A stretch of 37,721 nucleotides of DNA, taken from positions 1-37,721 of the forward strand of contig JAISAQ010000043.1 of the NCBI GenBank assembly GCA_031266775.1, read 5' to 3'. Positions within the stretch are counted from its first letter, which is position 1. Each line of letters opens with the position of its first letter. Positions 1 through 7,408 of the stretch are shown piece after piece. Under the pieces are notes generated by a model that worked only from the letters and a program-made list of their open reading frames with translations, did no database searches and was not told the origin of the DNA. Made by a program: the position numbers and the translations under genes. This DNA is from Treponema sp. Lineage in GTDB: Bacteria > Spirochaetota > Spirochaetia > Treponematales > Breznakiellaceae.

Positions 1-164
1 TCCATGATATTTTGATAATAATTTACATTCATTAAAACAGCCTTTGCTTCCCCATTTTGGGTAATAACCACCGGATTGTTCTTTTCCTCGATCTGTTTGA
101 AAACATCGGCTGTATGGGCCTTTACATAGGAAATTGGTTTAATGTCTTTTACCAGATTTATCAT
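1..164 (-). CDS. Phd/YefM-type antitoxin, N-terminal part (runs off the window)
   Basis: The minus-strand frame from the ATG at 164 stays open to the window edge (54 codons seen). It reads like the N-terminus of a Phd/YefM antitoxin: a short lead-in, a segment resembling the family helix (VKAHTADVFKQIEEKNNPVV), then ITQNGEAKAVLM followed by NYYQ. In this family the N-terminal domain binds the operator and the C-terminus neutralises a partner toxin. The partner and the C-terminus lie outside the window. The start is supported by an AAGGTGG ribosome-binding site six bases upstream and by a near-consensus promoter with an internal inverted repeat. The call rests on motif recognition. A lone antitoxin-like regulator without a toxin is also possible. 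Confidence 0.75.
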   Translation of the reverse strand, partial: MINLVKDIKPISYVKAHTADVFKQIEEKNNPVVITQNGEAKAVLMNVNYYQNIM

Positions 165-182
165 CTTTTGCCACCTTATTTT

Positions 183-213
183 ATATGATACTATATTTAG
201 ATCATATTGTCAA
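183..213 (-). promoter_or_regulatory. Promoter and probable operator of the Phd-like antitoxin
   Basis: On the minus strand TTGACA (213-208) is followed by a 17-bp spacer and TATCAT (190-185), a strong sigma70-type promoter. A perfect 7-bp inverted repeat, ATATGAT (183-189) and ATCATAT (201-207), covers the -10 box and part of the spacer. This is where an autorepressing antitoxin would bind, so the repeat is a good operator candidate. The operator role is inferred. Confidence 0.7.
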
Positions 214-741
214 TATTTCATACTAAATTTTGTGATATTTTGGCGGTGCTTCGCGTAACAGGCCTTTGCCTGTTCCGTAAAGATGCCAGGCGCCCCTTTC
301 GGGTTTCGTCCCGTATTACCCGGAGGAAGCCGTCATTTTTTCCCGGACAAGCTCGCCGGTAACTTTCGTTAGGGGTTGTATGTTCGGCTTTGGCGGCGGA
401 CTTAACGTATCCCGCGGAGAATTGATCCAGAATTACCATGCGGTCACGGCCGCCGGTAAAAAACCGCCTGGAATACCGTCAACAGCGGGCGGATTACGGG
501 TTATCTCATCGTCCAGCGCCCGGTTTAATTCAAGAATTCGACAAAAAACAAAATTCCGTACTAAATTTGGCTTCTTTTGGTGTTGAAATAGGCCATTCTG
601 GCAAAGGATTTCACTGAAACCTAAAGAATCGTATCAAAAATTCCTTATTGTCTGTGTTATTATGATGCAAATTTTCAAAATTTGACCTGAATTTAGGACA
701 AAAATTTAAACCGGACGGCAGTGCATTATTTTATAAAATAC
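214..741. other. Intergenic stretch without a convincing gene
   Basis: No reading frame here is convincing. About 240-540 is GC-rich and looks like decayed or foreign sequence. It contains a short perfect hairpin, AACAGGC-CTTT-GCCTGTT (about 256-273), and a CGTTAGGGG element near 370. About 550-740 is AT-rich and leads into the promoter at 742. A 68-codon frame at 380-586 has an AGGGG upstream of its ATG but no recognisable features. Confidence 0.5.
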
Positions 742-770
742 TTGACAGGAATAGAAAATTTTTGTATAAA
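742..770 (+). promoter_or_regulatory. Near-consensus sigma70 promoter of the accessory operon
   Basis: TTGACA at 742-747, a 17-bp spacer and TATAAA at 765-770 form an almost ideal housekeeping promoter. Transcription would begin near 777, about 20 nt before the 45-codon gene, and could continue through the 60-codon gene and the DUF3825 gene. Confidence 0.8.
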
Positions 771-796
771 AAAACGTTTACAATTAGAGGTAAATT

Positions 797-934
797 ATGG
801 CTTTTATATGTCCTTATGAACCACGCGACGCGTCTTCCTGCGCCAATTGTCCGATTTTTGGTGATTGTGTTTCACAAAATAGTGATAGTGCGGATGAAGA
901 GGATGATTATCCCAATGATGAAGATTTGGAGTAA
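797..934 (+). CDS. 45-residue acidic peptide with four cysteines, unknown function
   Basis: The 45-codon frame starts at the ATG at 797, six bases after AGAGG, and lies directly under the strong promoter at 742-770. The N-terminal half carries four cysteines (C5, C15, C18, C24; spacing C-X9-C-X2-C-X5-C), which could bind a metal. The C-terminal half (about residues 29-45) is almost entirely Asp, Glu, Ser and Asn. There is no signal peptide or membrane segment. I recognise no family. A weaker 21-codon frame at 954-1019 follows, with only a distant AAGG, and is not called separately. The gene is the first of an apparent operon with a membrane peptide and a DUF3825 protein. Confidence 0.6.
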   Translation: MAFICPYEPRDASSCANCPIFGDCVSQNSDSADEEDDYPNDEDLE

Positions 935-1094
935 TCAAGGTAATAAACAAATTATGGAAGATCCAAATATATCAAGAGATCGTGGGATAATCCCAAAGAA
1001 AGGCAGTTCCGGGGAATAGAGGTGATTTGACTTTATTCTGGGACAGGTGAAGAAAAAAATGTTGATAATTTTTTTGTAATGAAGGAGGAATAAA

Positions 1095-1277
1095 ATGATT
1101 TCGTTAATATTGGGCGGGTTGGGTTTAGCAGGTACAATCGGTATAATAATAGCTAAGTATTGCGTCGATGATGATTGCGTTGATAAAGAATTACTTCGGG
1201 ACCTCGAGCGAATACTGTGCAATCCCACGAAGATTTTCGGCCCAGAGGGTGATAGGATACGGCAAAAGTTGAAATAA
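1095..1277 (+). CDS. 60-residue membrane-anchored small protein, unknown function
   Basis: The ATG at 1095 is preceded by a strong GAAGGAGG ribosome-binding site. Residues 1-20 form one hydrophobic glycine-rich helix (LILGGLGLAGTIGIIIA), probably a membrane anchor. A short charged tail follows, with a cysteine-containing acidic stretch (CVDDDC) and basic residues toward the end. I know of no matching family. It sits between the cysteine peptide gene and the DUF3825 gene on the same strand. A small membrane protein beside a cytosolic effector is a layout seen in some defence and toxin systems, but that reading is inference. Confidence 0.65.
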   Translation: MISLILGGLGLAGTIGIIIAKYCVDDDCVDKELLRDLERILCNPTKIFGPEGDRIRQKLK

Positions 1278-1308
1278 CCAACGGCGCCCGTAAATATAAC
1301 AGGTAATT

Positions 1309-1325
1309 CCCCGGCTTTGCCGGGG
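1309..1325 (+). promoter_or_regulatory. GC-rich hairpin upstream of the DUF3825 gene
   Basis: CCCCGGC-TTT-GCCGGGG forms a perfect 7-bp stem with a 3-nt loop in the 84-nt gap between the membrane peptide gene and the DUF3825 gene. No U-run follows, so it is not a classical terminator. It could be an attenuator or an RNA-stability element that sets the ratio of the small proteins to the large one. Confidence 0.45.
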
Positions 1326-1361
1326 GACTCGCAGAGTTTGACAATTTCGGGAGTATAAATC

Positions 1362-2540
1362 ATGAATAACGCGGAAATGCTTGAAAAAACGATGCAGATA
1401 CTTGACTCAAGAAAAAATAAAGAAGGGTGGACTGATTTAGCGCCAGTTGGAAATCTTCTTATTGGTGCAGGAATAAATTATAGAGCGGAAGGTTTTCCAA
1501 AATTAAAGGATTTTTTGGAATCATTCCCTGAAAATATTGAAATTAAAGCTGATACAACGTCTTTTAAAATGCCTATTTATTATGCGCGTTCTCGTGGCGT
1601 CGCAAGTAGGCAAAATCAAAGTATCAGGTATTTGAGGCAATGGACATATATTGATTTTCGCAATTCTGTGAACGCCTTAAAAGAAATTGCGGCCCCTGAA
1701 CGTTGGTATTATAAAACGCAAGACCCGGATTACCCGTATCCAATTCTTGCGAAATATTTGAATTACACATTTTTTCGATTATTACAGGAGGCAAATAAAT
1801 TATGCGTGTCTGAACACTATGCGGCCTTCAACACAGGACTTGTTAATAAGATATATGAACCCATATATGCACTCTTTGAAAAAAATCACGTTCCTGGATA
1901 CCAGGAGTGGGAATTTTTAGGATTTTGTATGTCTGGTGTTGACCGTTTGGGCAAGTTATTGGCAAGCAATTTCAATCCTTTGCCACAAAGAGCCCATTAT
2001 TTCAAGAATCCAGCAGAACTGATATATGATGTTAAAGCACCAGAACCCCAATTAGACTGGGATCATATTATACTTGATAATATTGCAAGATTTCCCCGGG
2101 ACTTTATTGAAGAAAACAAGCCTGCAAATTTTGTGCTACAGGATACATCATCGATGTCAATGCCTGAAAAAGCTGAGTATTATAGTCATCTGGCATCGGC
2201 AATAGAATCCGACAGTAAAAAATTCAGAACAATTACGAACCGTCTCAAGGATAGTTTATATTTATCGTTGAAGCGTATAGAATGGAACTATAAAACGGCT
2301 ATCCCGATGTATTTTCCTACTCGCAACAGCATGTCTTTGTTGTTACCTCTTTCACTTCTCGATGATGATGTGATAAACTTGGCTCTTGTAACAGAATTGA
2401 CACCGGCAGGTAATTATCTGGGACATACGATACTGTCGTTGGACATGGCATATAGCAATGCCCGCTTGATTACAAGGCCGGACAGTGACTGGCTTGTTGC
2501 GGAAAAAATAGATACCACAAAAGATGGAGAAGACGATTAA
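1362..2540 (+). CDS. DUF3825 protein with an OST-HTH/LOTUS-like N-terminus
   Basis: A 392-residue soluble protein. Residues about 18-80 (GNLLIGAGINY, then FPKLKDFLESFP) look like an OST-HTH/LOTUS domain, a winged-helix fold known for RNA binding. Residues about 105-340 match my memory of DUF3825: PYPILAKYLNYTFFRLLQE, then FNTGLVNKIYEPIYALFEKN, then a conserved AELIYD...WDHIILDN block. The biochemical role of DUF3825 is unknown to me. The ATG at 1362 is preceded by GGGAG eight bases upstream. The gene is markedly AT-richer than the arginine genes that follow, suggesting transfer. It is the last gene of the unit started by the promoter at 742 and is followed by CACATAAC repeats resembling mobile-cassette ends. 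Family assignment is from memory; an RNA-directed conflict or stress role is inference. Confidence 0.7.
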   Translation: MNNAEMLEKTMQILDSRKNKEGWTDLAPVGNLLIGAGINYRAEGFPKLKDFLESFPENIEIKADTTSFKMPIYYARSRGVASRQNQSIRYLRQWTYIDFRNSVNALKEIAAPERWYYKTQDPDYPYPILAKYLNYTFFRLLQEANKLCVSEHYAAFNTGLVNKIYEPIYALFEKNHVPGYQEWEFLGFCMSGVDRLGKLLASNFNPLPQRAHYFKNPAELIYDVKAPEPQLDWDHIILDNIARFPRDFIEENKPANFVLQDTSSMSMPEKAEYYSHLASAIESDSKKFRTITNRLKDSLYLSLKRIEWNYKTAIPMYFPTRNSMSLLLPLSLLDDDVINLALVTELTPAGNYLGHTILSLDMAYSNARLITRPDSDWLVAEKIDTTKDGEDD

Positions 2541-2545
2541 AAAGT

Positions 2546-2596
2546 CACATAACACCATTTGTAATATCCGCCGCTTCACATAACAAGACTGTTTAC
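2546..2596 (+). repeat. Paired CACATAAC repeats, attC-like half-site
   Basis: CACATAAC occurs at 2546-2553 and again at 2577-2584, just after the DUF3825 stop codon. The second copy continues as AAGACTGTTTAC. The same pattern, CACATAAC-gap-CTGTTT, occurs at the right end of the vapBC segment (23348-23368) and, inverted, at its left end (22602-22625). This resembles the R''-L'' half of an integron attC site (RYYYAAC then an L box). I could not find a convincing matching R' half downstream. Confidence 0.4.
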
Positions 2597-2826
2597 ACTT
2601 TGAAGCTGCTTGCGCAGCAATCAGAAAGCCGGCAGGCGGCTCGGGCTACGGCCTTTGTGCGGTTTTTCGCCACATTTGGGGCGGGGGTCTTCAGCCGTTG
2701 ACATCCTTCCGCGAAGCGTGTAAAAATGGATGCATGAGAAAGAACCGGCTGTTCTGTTTTTTTTCCTTCTTCTCTTTTCCGGGCCAAAATGACTTGTATT
2801 CCTGCCGTCTCCGTAGACCCTGCTAG
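2597..2826. other. Intergenic region between the accessory operon and argC
   Basis: No credible gene is seen. Two overlapping minus-strand frames of 64 and 70 codons lack features. The stretch has a GCTGC-TTGC-GCAGC hairpin near 2606-2619 and the weak terminator at 2741-2764. It marks the junction between AT-rich accessory DNA and GC-rich core genes. Confidence 0.4.
2741..2764 (+). terminator. Weak candidate intrinsic terminator after the accessory operon
   Basis: AGAAC-CGGCT-GTTCT (2741-2755) is followed by G and eight T residues. The stem is only five base pairs, so termination may be poor, but this is the best hairpin-plus-T-run in the gap before argC. Confidence 0.35.
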
Positions 2827-2856
2827 TTCCCATTTTTCAAAAAACCGTTTTACAAT
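2827..2856 (+). promoter_or_regulatory. Candidate argC promoter
   Basis: TTCCCA (2827-2832), an 18-bp spacer and TACAAT (2851-2856) lie just upstream of argC. The leader would be about 24 nt and contains the strong GGGGAGG ribosome-binding site at 2875-2881. The -35 box matches only four of six consensus bases. Confidence 0.45.
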
Positions 2857-2886
2857 GCCGGCGCTGCCGGTTCCGGGGAGGTTTGT

Positions 2887-4023
2887 ATGATTGCGGGTAT
2901 TATTGGGGCGACAGGCTATGCCGGCTCCGAACTGGTGCGGCTTCTTTCAGGGCATCCCAATGTTGACGCGCTGATCCTTTCTTCGGTGACGTTTGAGGGC
3001 GGCAGGATAGAAGAAGTGTATCCCAATTTTCTGGGGAGCATTTCCGCGCCGCTTGCCGGGCCGGAGGCGGCGCTTGAAGCCGGCGTGGTTTTTGCCGCCC
3101 TGCCCCACGGCGTGGGTGAAAAATGGGCCGCGGCCGCCCTTGAAAAGGGCGTTCCCTTTATCGATCTTTCCGCCGACTTCCGCTTTGGCGGTGACGAGGA
3201 TACCTATGCCGCCTGGTACGGGAGGCGTTACGCTTTTCCCGCGCTGCGGGAATTTTCGGTCTACGGCCTTCCTGAATTAAACCGGAAACGCATACGGGAA
3301 TACGCCGGGAAAAAAAAGGTGATAATAGGCAATCCCGGCTGTTATCCTACGGGGGCGTCCCTTGCCGCTTTTCCCGCCCTTTCCCCGCGCCCGGATGGAA
3401 AAAGGCTGGCGGCCGCGGGGACCGTCATCGTGGATTCGGCGTCGGGGGTAACAGGCGGCGGCCGGGAGCCGTCCCGTTCCTTTCACTTTCCCGAATGTTC
3501 GGACGCGCTGGCTCCCTACAAGGTGGGATCTCACCGGCATACCCCCGAGATTGTCCGTAATTTCGCCGTCATGTCGCAGGACTCAGGCGTCCCGGCCGGC
3601 GGGGAACGATCCGTGATCTTCACCCCTCATCTTGCCCCCATGAACAGGGGCATACTCAGCACGGTGTACATACCGCTTGATGAATCATGGCAGGTAAAGG
3701 CCCGGGGTTCTTCCTGCCGTCCTCCTTCGCCCGAGGTTGAGGAGCAGGCCGGCCGCATCCGGGAAACATACGCGGAATTTTACCGGGACGAACCTTTCGT
3801 GCGGGTGCTGCCCGCCGGGGTCCCCGCCGCGACCGGCCGCGTGCGGGGGTCAAACTTCTGTGATATTTCCGTTCATCTTGACGCCGCCGGAAGCACCCTT
3901 ATCGTGGTGAGCGCCATTGACAACATGGTAAAGGGCGCCGCGGGACAGGCGGTAGAGAACATGAACGTCATTTTTGGTTTTGATGAAAAGGCGGGCCTTG
4001 AGGCTGTCCCCGCGCTGTTTTGA
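2887..4023 (+). CDS. argC: N-acetyl-gamma-glutamyl-phosphate reductase
   Basis: ArgC reduces N-acetylglutamyl phosphate to the semialdehyde with NADPH, the third step of arginine synthesis. The protein has 378 residues. It opens with the dinucleotide-binding motif GATGYAGSELVRLLSGHP. The catalytic cysteine is Cys152 in GNPGCYPTGA, and the conserved histidine-rich segment YKVGSHRHTPEI follows near residue 215. A short insertion around residues 270-285 (ARGSSCRPPSPEVEEQ) is looser than the rest. The ATG at 2887 is fixed by GGGGAGG five bases upstream. It is the first gene of the argCJBD cluster; argJ starts 27 nt downstream. Confidence 0.95.
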   Translation: MIAGIIGATGYAGSELVRLLSGHPNVDALILSSVTFEGGRIEEVYPNFLGSISAPLAGPEAALEAGVVFAALPHGVGEKWAAAALEKGVPFIDLSADFRFGGDEDTYAAWYGRRYAFPALREFSVYGLPELNRKRIREYAGKKKVIIGNPGCYPTGASLAAFPALSPRPDGKRLAAAGTVIVDSASGVTGGGREPSRSFHFPECSDALAPYKVGSHRHTPEIVRNFAVMSQDSGVPAGGERSVIFTPHLAPMNRGILSTVYIPLDESWQVKARGSSCRPPSPEVEEQAGRIRETYAEFYRDEPFVRVLPAGVPAATGRVRGSNFCDISVHLDAAGSTLIVVSAIDNMVKGAAGQAVENMNVIFGFDEKAGLEAVPALF

Positions 4024-4050
4024 ACAACTTCAATATCAGGAGGAATTCCG

Positions 4051-5280
4051 GTGAAAGAAATATCAGGCGGCGTCTGTGCGCCCAAAGGCTTCCGGGCCGG
4101 CGGCATCTGGAGCGGCATAAAGGCGGATTCGCGTAAAAGGGATCTTGCCCTTATCTATTCGGAAAAGTCCTGCGCGGCGGCCGCGGTGTTTACCACGAAC
4201 AGGGTAAAGGCCGCCTCTGTGCTTGTAAGCCGCGAGCATATTTCCGGCGGGAAACTCAGGGCCATCATCGCCAATTCGGGAAACGCCAATGCCTGTACCG
4301 GGGAGGCCGGAATGGCCGCGGCCCGCCGCATGGCGGAACTTGCCGCCGATGAATTTGCCATTTCCCAAAAAGAAGTCGCCGTTGCCTCTACCGGCGTCAT
4401 TGGGGTGCCTTTGCCTGTCGCCGCGATAGAAAGCGGCGTGAGTTCCCTTGCCGCAAGCCTCCGCTCCGACCAGGCGGGGCACGAGGCCGCCCTTGAGGCT
4501 ATCATGACCACCGATACCCGGAAGAAGGGCGGGGCGGTAGAGGTTGTTTTGGACGGCGTCCCTGTCCGCATCGGCGCCATGGTGAAAGGTTCGGGGATGA
4601 TACACCCCTCTATGGCTACCATGCTCGGCTTTATCACTACCGACGCGGCGATATCCCCCGCCATGCTTGACGCCGCCCTCCGCCGCGCGGTAAGGCGCAG
4701 TTTCAACCGCCTCACCATTGACGGGGATACTTCCACCAACGACACGGTGATCATCATGGCAAACGGCGAGGCGGGTAACAGCCCCCTCGCGGACGGGGGT
4801 CCCCTTTTTGAGACGTTTGTCCTTGCCCTCGAAAACCTCTGTGTCTCTCTGGCCCGCGCCATGGCCAGGGACGGGGAAGGCGCGACAAAGCTTGTTACCG
4901 TCACGGTCGGCGGCGCGGAGAGTGAAGACGCGGCGGAAACCCTCGCCAAATCGGCGGCCTCCTCGTCCCTTGTCAAGGCGGCCTGTTTCGGCGCGGATGC
5001 CAACTGGGGGCGAATTCTGTGCGCCATGGGATATGCGGGCGTTCCCTTCGATCCCGAAAAAACTTCCATCTGTTTTGCCTCCGCCGCCGGGGAAATTTCC
5101 GTTTTTACCGACGGCGCGCCCGTTCCGTTTTCCGAAGATCTCGCAAAGAAGATCCTGAGCGAAGACGAGATAGAGATACGGATTAACGCCGGAAGCAATA
5201 ATCCCGGCGGAAACGCCGTTGTCTGGGGATGCGATCTTACCTGTGACTATGTGAAGATCAATGGTGATTACCGCTCGTAG
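4051..5280 (+). CDS. argJ: Bifunctional glutamate N-acetyltransferase / amino-acid acetyltransferase
   Basis: ArgJ transfers the acetyl group from N-acetylornithine to glutamate, closing the cyclic arginine pathway; bifunctional members also use acetyl-CoA. The 409-residue precursor self-cleaves at a conserved Ala-Thr bond, seen here as MATML with the nucleophile Thr190, after the conserved KGSGMIHPS. Other family blocks are IANSGNANACTG near residue 75 and the C-terminal NPGGNAVVWGCDLTCDYV. It starts with GTG at 4051 behind an AGGAGG site. Presence of argJ predicts acetyl recycling instead of a separate ArgE deacetylase. Whether this copy also has synthase activity cannot be judged from sequence alone. 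Confidence 0.95.
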   Translation: MKEISGGVCAPKGFRAGGIWSGIKADSRKRDLALIYSEKSCAAAAVFTTNRVKAASVLVSREHISGGKLRAIIANSGNANACTGEAGMAAARRMAELAADEFAISQKEVAVASTGVIGVPLPVAAIESGVSSLAASLRSDQAGHEAALEAIMTTDTRKKGGAVEVVLDGVPVRIGAMVKGSGMIHPSMATMLGFITTDAAISPAMLDAALRRAVRRSFNRLTIDGDTSTNDTVIIMANGEAGNSPLADGGPLFETFVLALENLCVSLARAMARDGEGATKLVTVTVGGAESEDAAETLAKSAASSSLVKAACFGADANWGRILCAMGYAGVPFDPEKTSICFASAAGEISVFTDGAPVPFSEDLAKKILSEDEIEIRINAGSNNPGGNAVVWGCDLTCDYVKINGDYRS

Positions 5281-5305
5281 CGGAAAATACAGGGAGTGAA
5301 AAACA

Positions 5306-6190
5306 ATGATACATAATGCCGAACGGTCGGAAGTGCTCATTCATGCCCTTCCCTACATTCAGCAGTTCCGGGGCAAGACCATCGTGGTAAAATACGGCGG
5401 CAACGCCATGATCAACGCCGATCTCAAGGCCGCGGTAATACAGGACGTGATCCTCATGACCTGTGTGGGAATACGCGCCGTTCTGGTTCACGGCGGGGGG
5501 CCTGAGATTGAGGCGCTTCTTAAAAAAATCGGGAAGGAAAGCCGTTTTGTTGACGGTCTCCGTTACACCGACGAGGAAACCATGGAGGCAGTCCAGATGG
5601 TGCTCTGCGGCAAGGTGAACAAGGACATCACGTCCCTCATCATGCAGGCGGGCGGCAGCGCCATAGGGCTCTGCGGCATAGACGGCGCCATGCTCAGGGC
5701 GCGGCGGATTGAGGGCCGGGATCTGGGCCTTGTCGGTGAAATTGAGAAGGTGAACGTTACCGTGCTCTCTTCCGTTCTGGACAGCGGCGCCATTCCCGTT
5801 GTTTCTTCCGTGGCCTACGGTACAGGAGACGATGAAGGGCGCGCCCTTAACGTTAACGCCGATACCGCCGCCGCGAAAATCGCCGCGGCCATGGGCGCGG
5901 AAAAACTCATCCTTATGACCGACGTGCGGGGCGTACTGCGCAGCGTCCATGATCCTGATTCGCTCATCAAGACCATGACCCTCGGCGAAACGGACGGCCT
6001 TGTGCAGGAGGGAGTCGTCAGCAAGGGGATGATCCCCAAGATCATCTGCTGTAGAACGGCCCTTGACGGCGGAGTGCGCAAGGCCCACATTATAGACGGG
6101 CGGCTGCCCCATGCGCTTTTAATCGAACTTTTTACCGATGAGGGAATTGGCACGATGATAGTAAACGAAGAAGAAGGGGAAAAACCATGA
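5306..6190 (+). CDS. argB: N-acetylglutamate kinase
   Basis: ArgB phosphorylates N-acetylglutamate with ATP, usually the arginine-inhibited step in organisms with the cyclic pathway. The 294-residue protein shows the amino-acid-kinase fold: VVKYGGNAMI (Lys29), the glycine-rich HGGGPEIEALLKKIG and the nucleotide-site segment LILMTDVRGVL. An N-terminal helix (residues 1-20, EVLIHALPYIQQFRGKT) is the type found in hexameric, arginine-sensitive enzymes, so feedback inhibition is likely. The ATG at 5306 is preceded by AGGGAG. The stop overlaps the argD start (ATGA), indicating translational coupling. Confidence 0.95.
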   Translation: MIHNAERSEVLIHALPYIQQFRGKTIVVKYGGNAMINADLKAAVIQDVILMTCVGIRAVLVHGGGPEIEALLKKIGKESRFVDGLRYTDEETMEAVQMVLCGKVNKDITSLIMQAGGSAIGLCGIDGAMLRARRIEGRDLGLVGEIEKVNVTVLSSVLDSGAIPVVSSVAYGTGDDEGRALNVNADTAAAKIAAAMGAEKLILMTDVRGVLRSVHDPDSLIKTMTLGETDGLVQEGVVSKGMIPKIICCRTALDGGVRKAHIIDGRLPHALLIELFTDEGIGTMIVNEEEGEKP

Positions 6191-7386
6191 ACAATGTTTT
6201 TATGAATACGTATCACAGGCTGCCTGTAACCTTCGCGCGGGGCGAGGGTTCCTGGCTTTTTGATACGGCCGGGAGGAAATACCTTGACTTCAGTTCGGGT
6301 ATTGCGGTGAACTGCCTCGGGCATAATTACCCGCCGCTGGTAAAGGCCATTTCGGAACAGGCGGCAAAACTGAATCACGTGTGTAATTACTACCAGAGCG
6401 ATGTCTCCGCCGTCTTTGCGGAAAAACTTGTGGAAGCCTGCGCGAAGGGCGGTATGCGGAAAGTTTTTCTTGCCAATTCCGGGGCCGAGGCGAATGAAGG
6501 GGCCTGCAAGATTGCCCGGAAGTATTCCCTTAAAAAATACGGGGAAGGCAGGCACACCATCGTGACCCTGCGGGGCAGTTTTCACGGAAGGACCATTACC
6601 ACGCTGGCTGCGACGGGCCAGGATAAATTTCACAAGGACTTCGGCCCCTTTACCGGCGGCTTCACCTACATCAAGGGCGGCGATACAGAGGCTCTTGACA
6701 GGGCGCTTGACAAAACAAAAACCGCGGGCCTTTTGCTTGAGGCGGTACAGGGCGAAAGCGGGATCATTCCCCAGAGCGGGGAATTTATCGAGACGGCGGC
6801 GCGGCTGTGCGCCGAGCGGGACATACTGCTCATGTTTGACGAGGTGCAGTGCGGTATGGGCCGTACCGGAAACTTTCTTGCCTTCGAAGGGTACACGGCG
6901 GGGGGAAGCCCGGTAAAGGCCGATATTGTTACCCTTGCCAAGGGAATGTGCGGCGGGCTTCCCGCGGGCGCCGTTCTTACGGGAGAAAAAACCGGGGAAG
7001 TGTTTGAGTCAGGCGATCACGGCAGCACCTTCGGAGGAAATCCCCTTGCCGCCGCCGCCGGCCTTGTGGTGCTGAATACGGTCAACAATTCTGCTTTCCT
7101 TGCCGGAATTGAAAGGAAAGGCGAAAAGATCATGGATGTCATACGGGGCTGGAAACATCCTCTGGTTACGGAGGTCCGGGGCAGGGGGCTCATGACGGGC
7201 GCTGACATCGCTGTTGACGCATGGCCCCTTCTGGAAAAAGGAATCGCCCTTGCCGGGGAAAACGGCCCGGGCCTCCTCCTCCTTTCGGCCGGCCCAAAGA
7301 CCCTCCGTCTGCTTCCTCCCTACACGGTAAGCGACGGCGAGATCGAAGAGGGCCTTGACATGCTGAAAGGGCTCCTTGACGGCTAG
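6187..7386 (+). CDS. argD: Acetylornithine aminotransferase
   Basis: ArgD makes N-acetylornithine from the semialdehyde and glutamate using pyridoxal phosphate. The 399-residue protein is a class III (subgroup II) aminotransferase: FSSGIAVNCLGHNYP near the start, FLANSGAEANEGACKIARKY, GSFHGRT, the cofactor-contacting FDEVQCGMGRTG, and the Schiff-base lysine Lys252 in TLAKGMCGGLPAGAV. The GSTFGGNPLAAAAG block follows. The start overlaps the argB stop by four bases. It ends the argCJBD run and is convergent with the DHH phosphoesterase gene 22 nt away. Confidence 0.95.
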   Translation: MNNVFMNTYHRLPVTFARGEGSWLFDTAGRKYLDFSSGIAVNCLGHNYPPLVKAISEQAAKLNHVCNYYQSDVSAVFAEKLVEACAKGGMRKVFLANSGAEANEGACKIARKYSLKKYGEGRHTIVTLRGSFHGRTITTLAATGQDKFHKDFGPFTGGFTYIKGGDTEALDRALDKTKTAGLLLEAVQGESGIIPQSGEFIETAARLCAERDILLMFDEVQCGMGRTGNFLAFEGYTAGGSPVKADIVTLAKGMCGGLPAGAVLTGEKTGEVFESGDHGSTFGGNPLAAAAGLVVLNTVNNSAFLAGIERKGEKIMDVIRGWKHPLVTEVRGRGLMTGADIAVDAWPLLEKGIALAGENGPGLLLLSAGPKTLRLLPPYTVSDGEIEEGLDMLKGLLDG

Positions 7387-7408
7387 AGCCCCTTCCCGGC
7401 CGGGTTCG

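Noticed and set aside
250..378. Possible complete attC site (GCGTAAC with hairpin, then GTTAGGG)
   Set aside because: The two putative core boxes are poor complements of each other and no integrase is visible. Too speculative to call.
380..586. 68-codon plus-strand frame with AGGGG before its ATG
   Set aside because: No domain, signal or hydrophobic pattern, and the composition follows the local GC-rich non-coding stretch.
2593..2833. Two overlapping minus-strand frames of 64 and 70 codons before argC
   Set aside because: They lack start signals and recognisable features. Composition suggests non-coding junction sequence.
4063..5340. Minus-strand open frames opposite argJ
   Set aside because: ArgJ is unambiguous, including its cleavage site. 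The opposite frames have no start signals or motifs.
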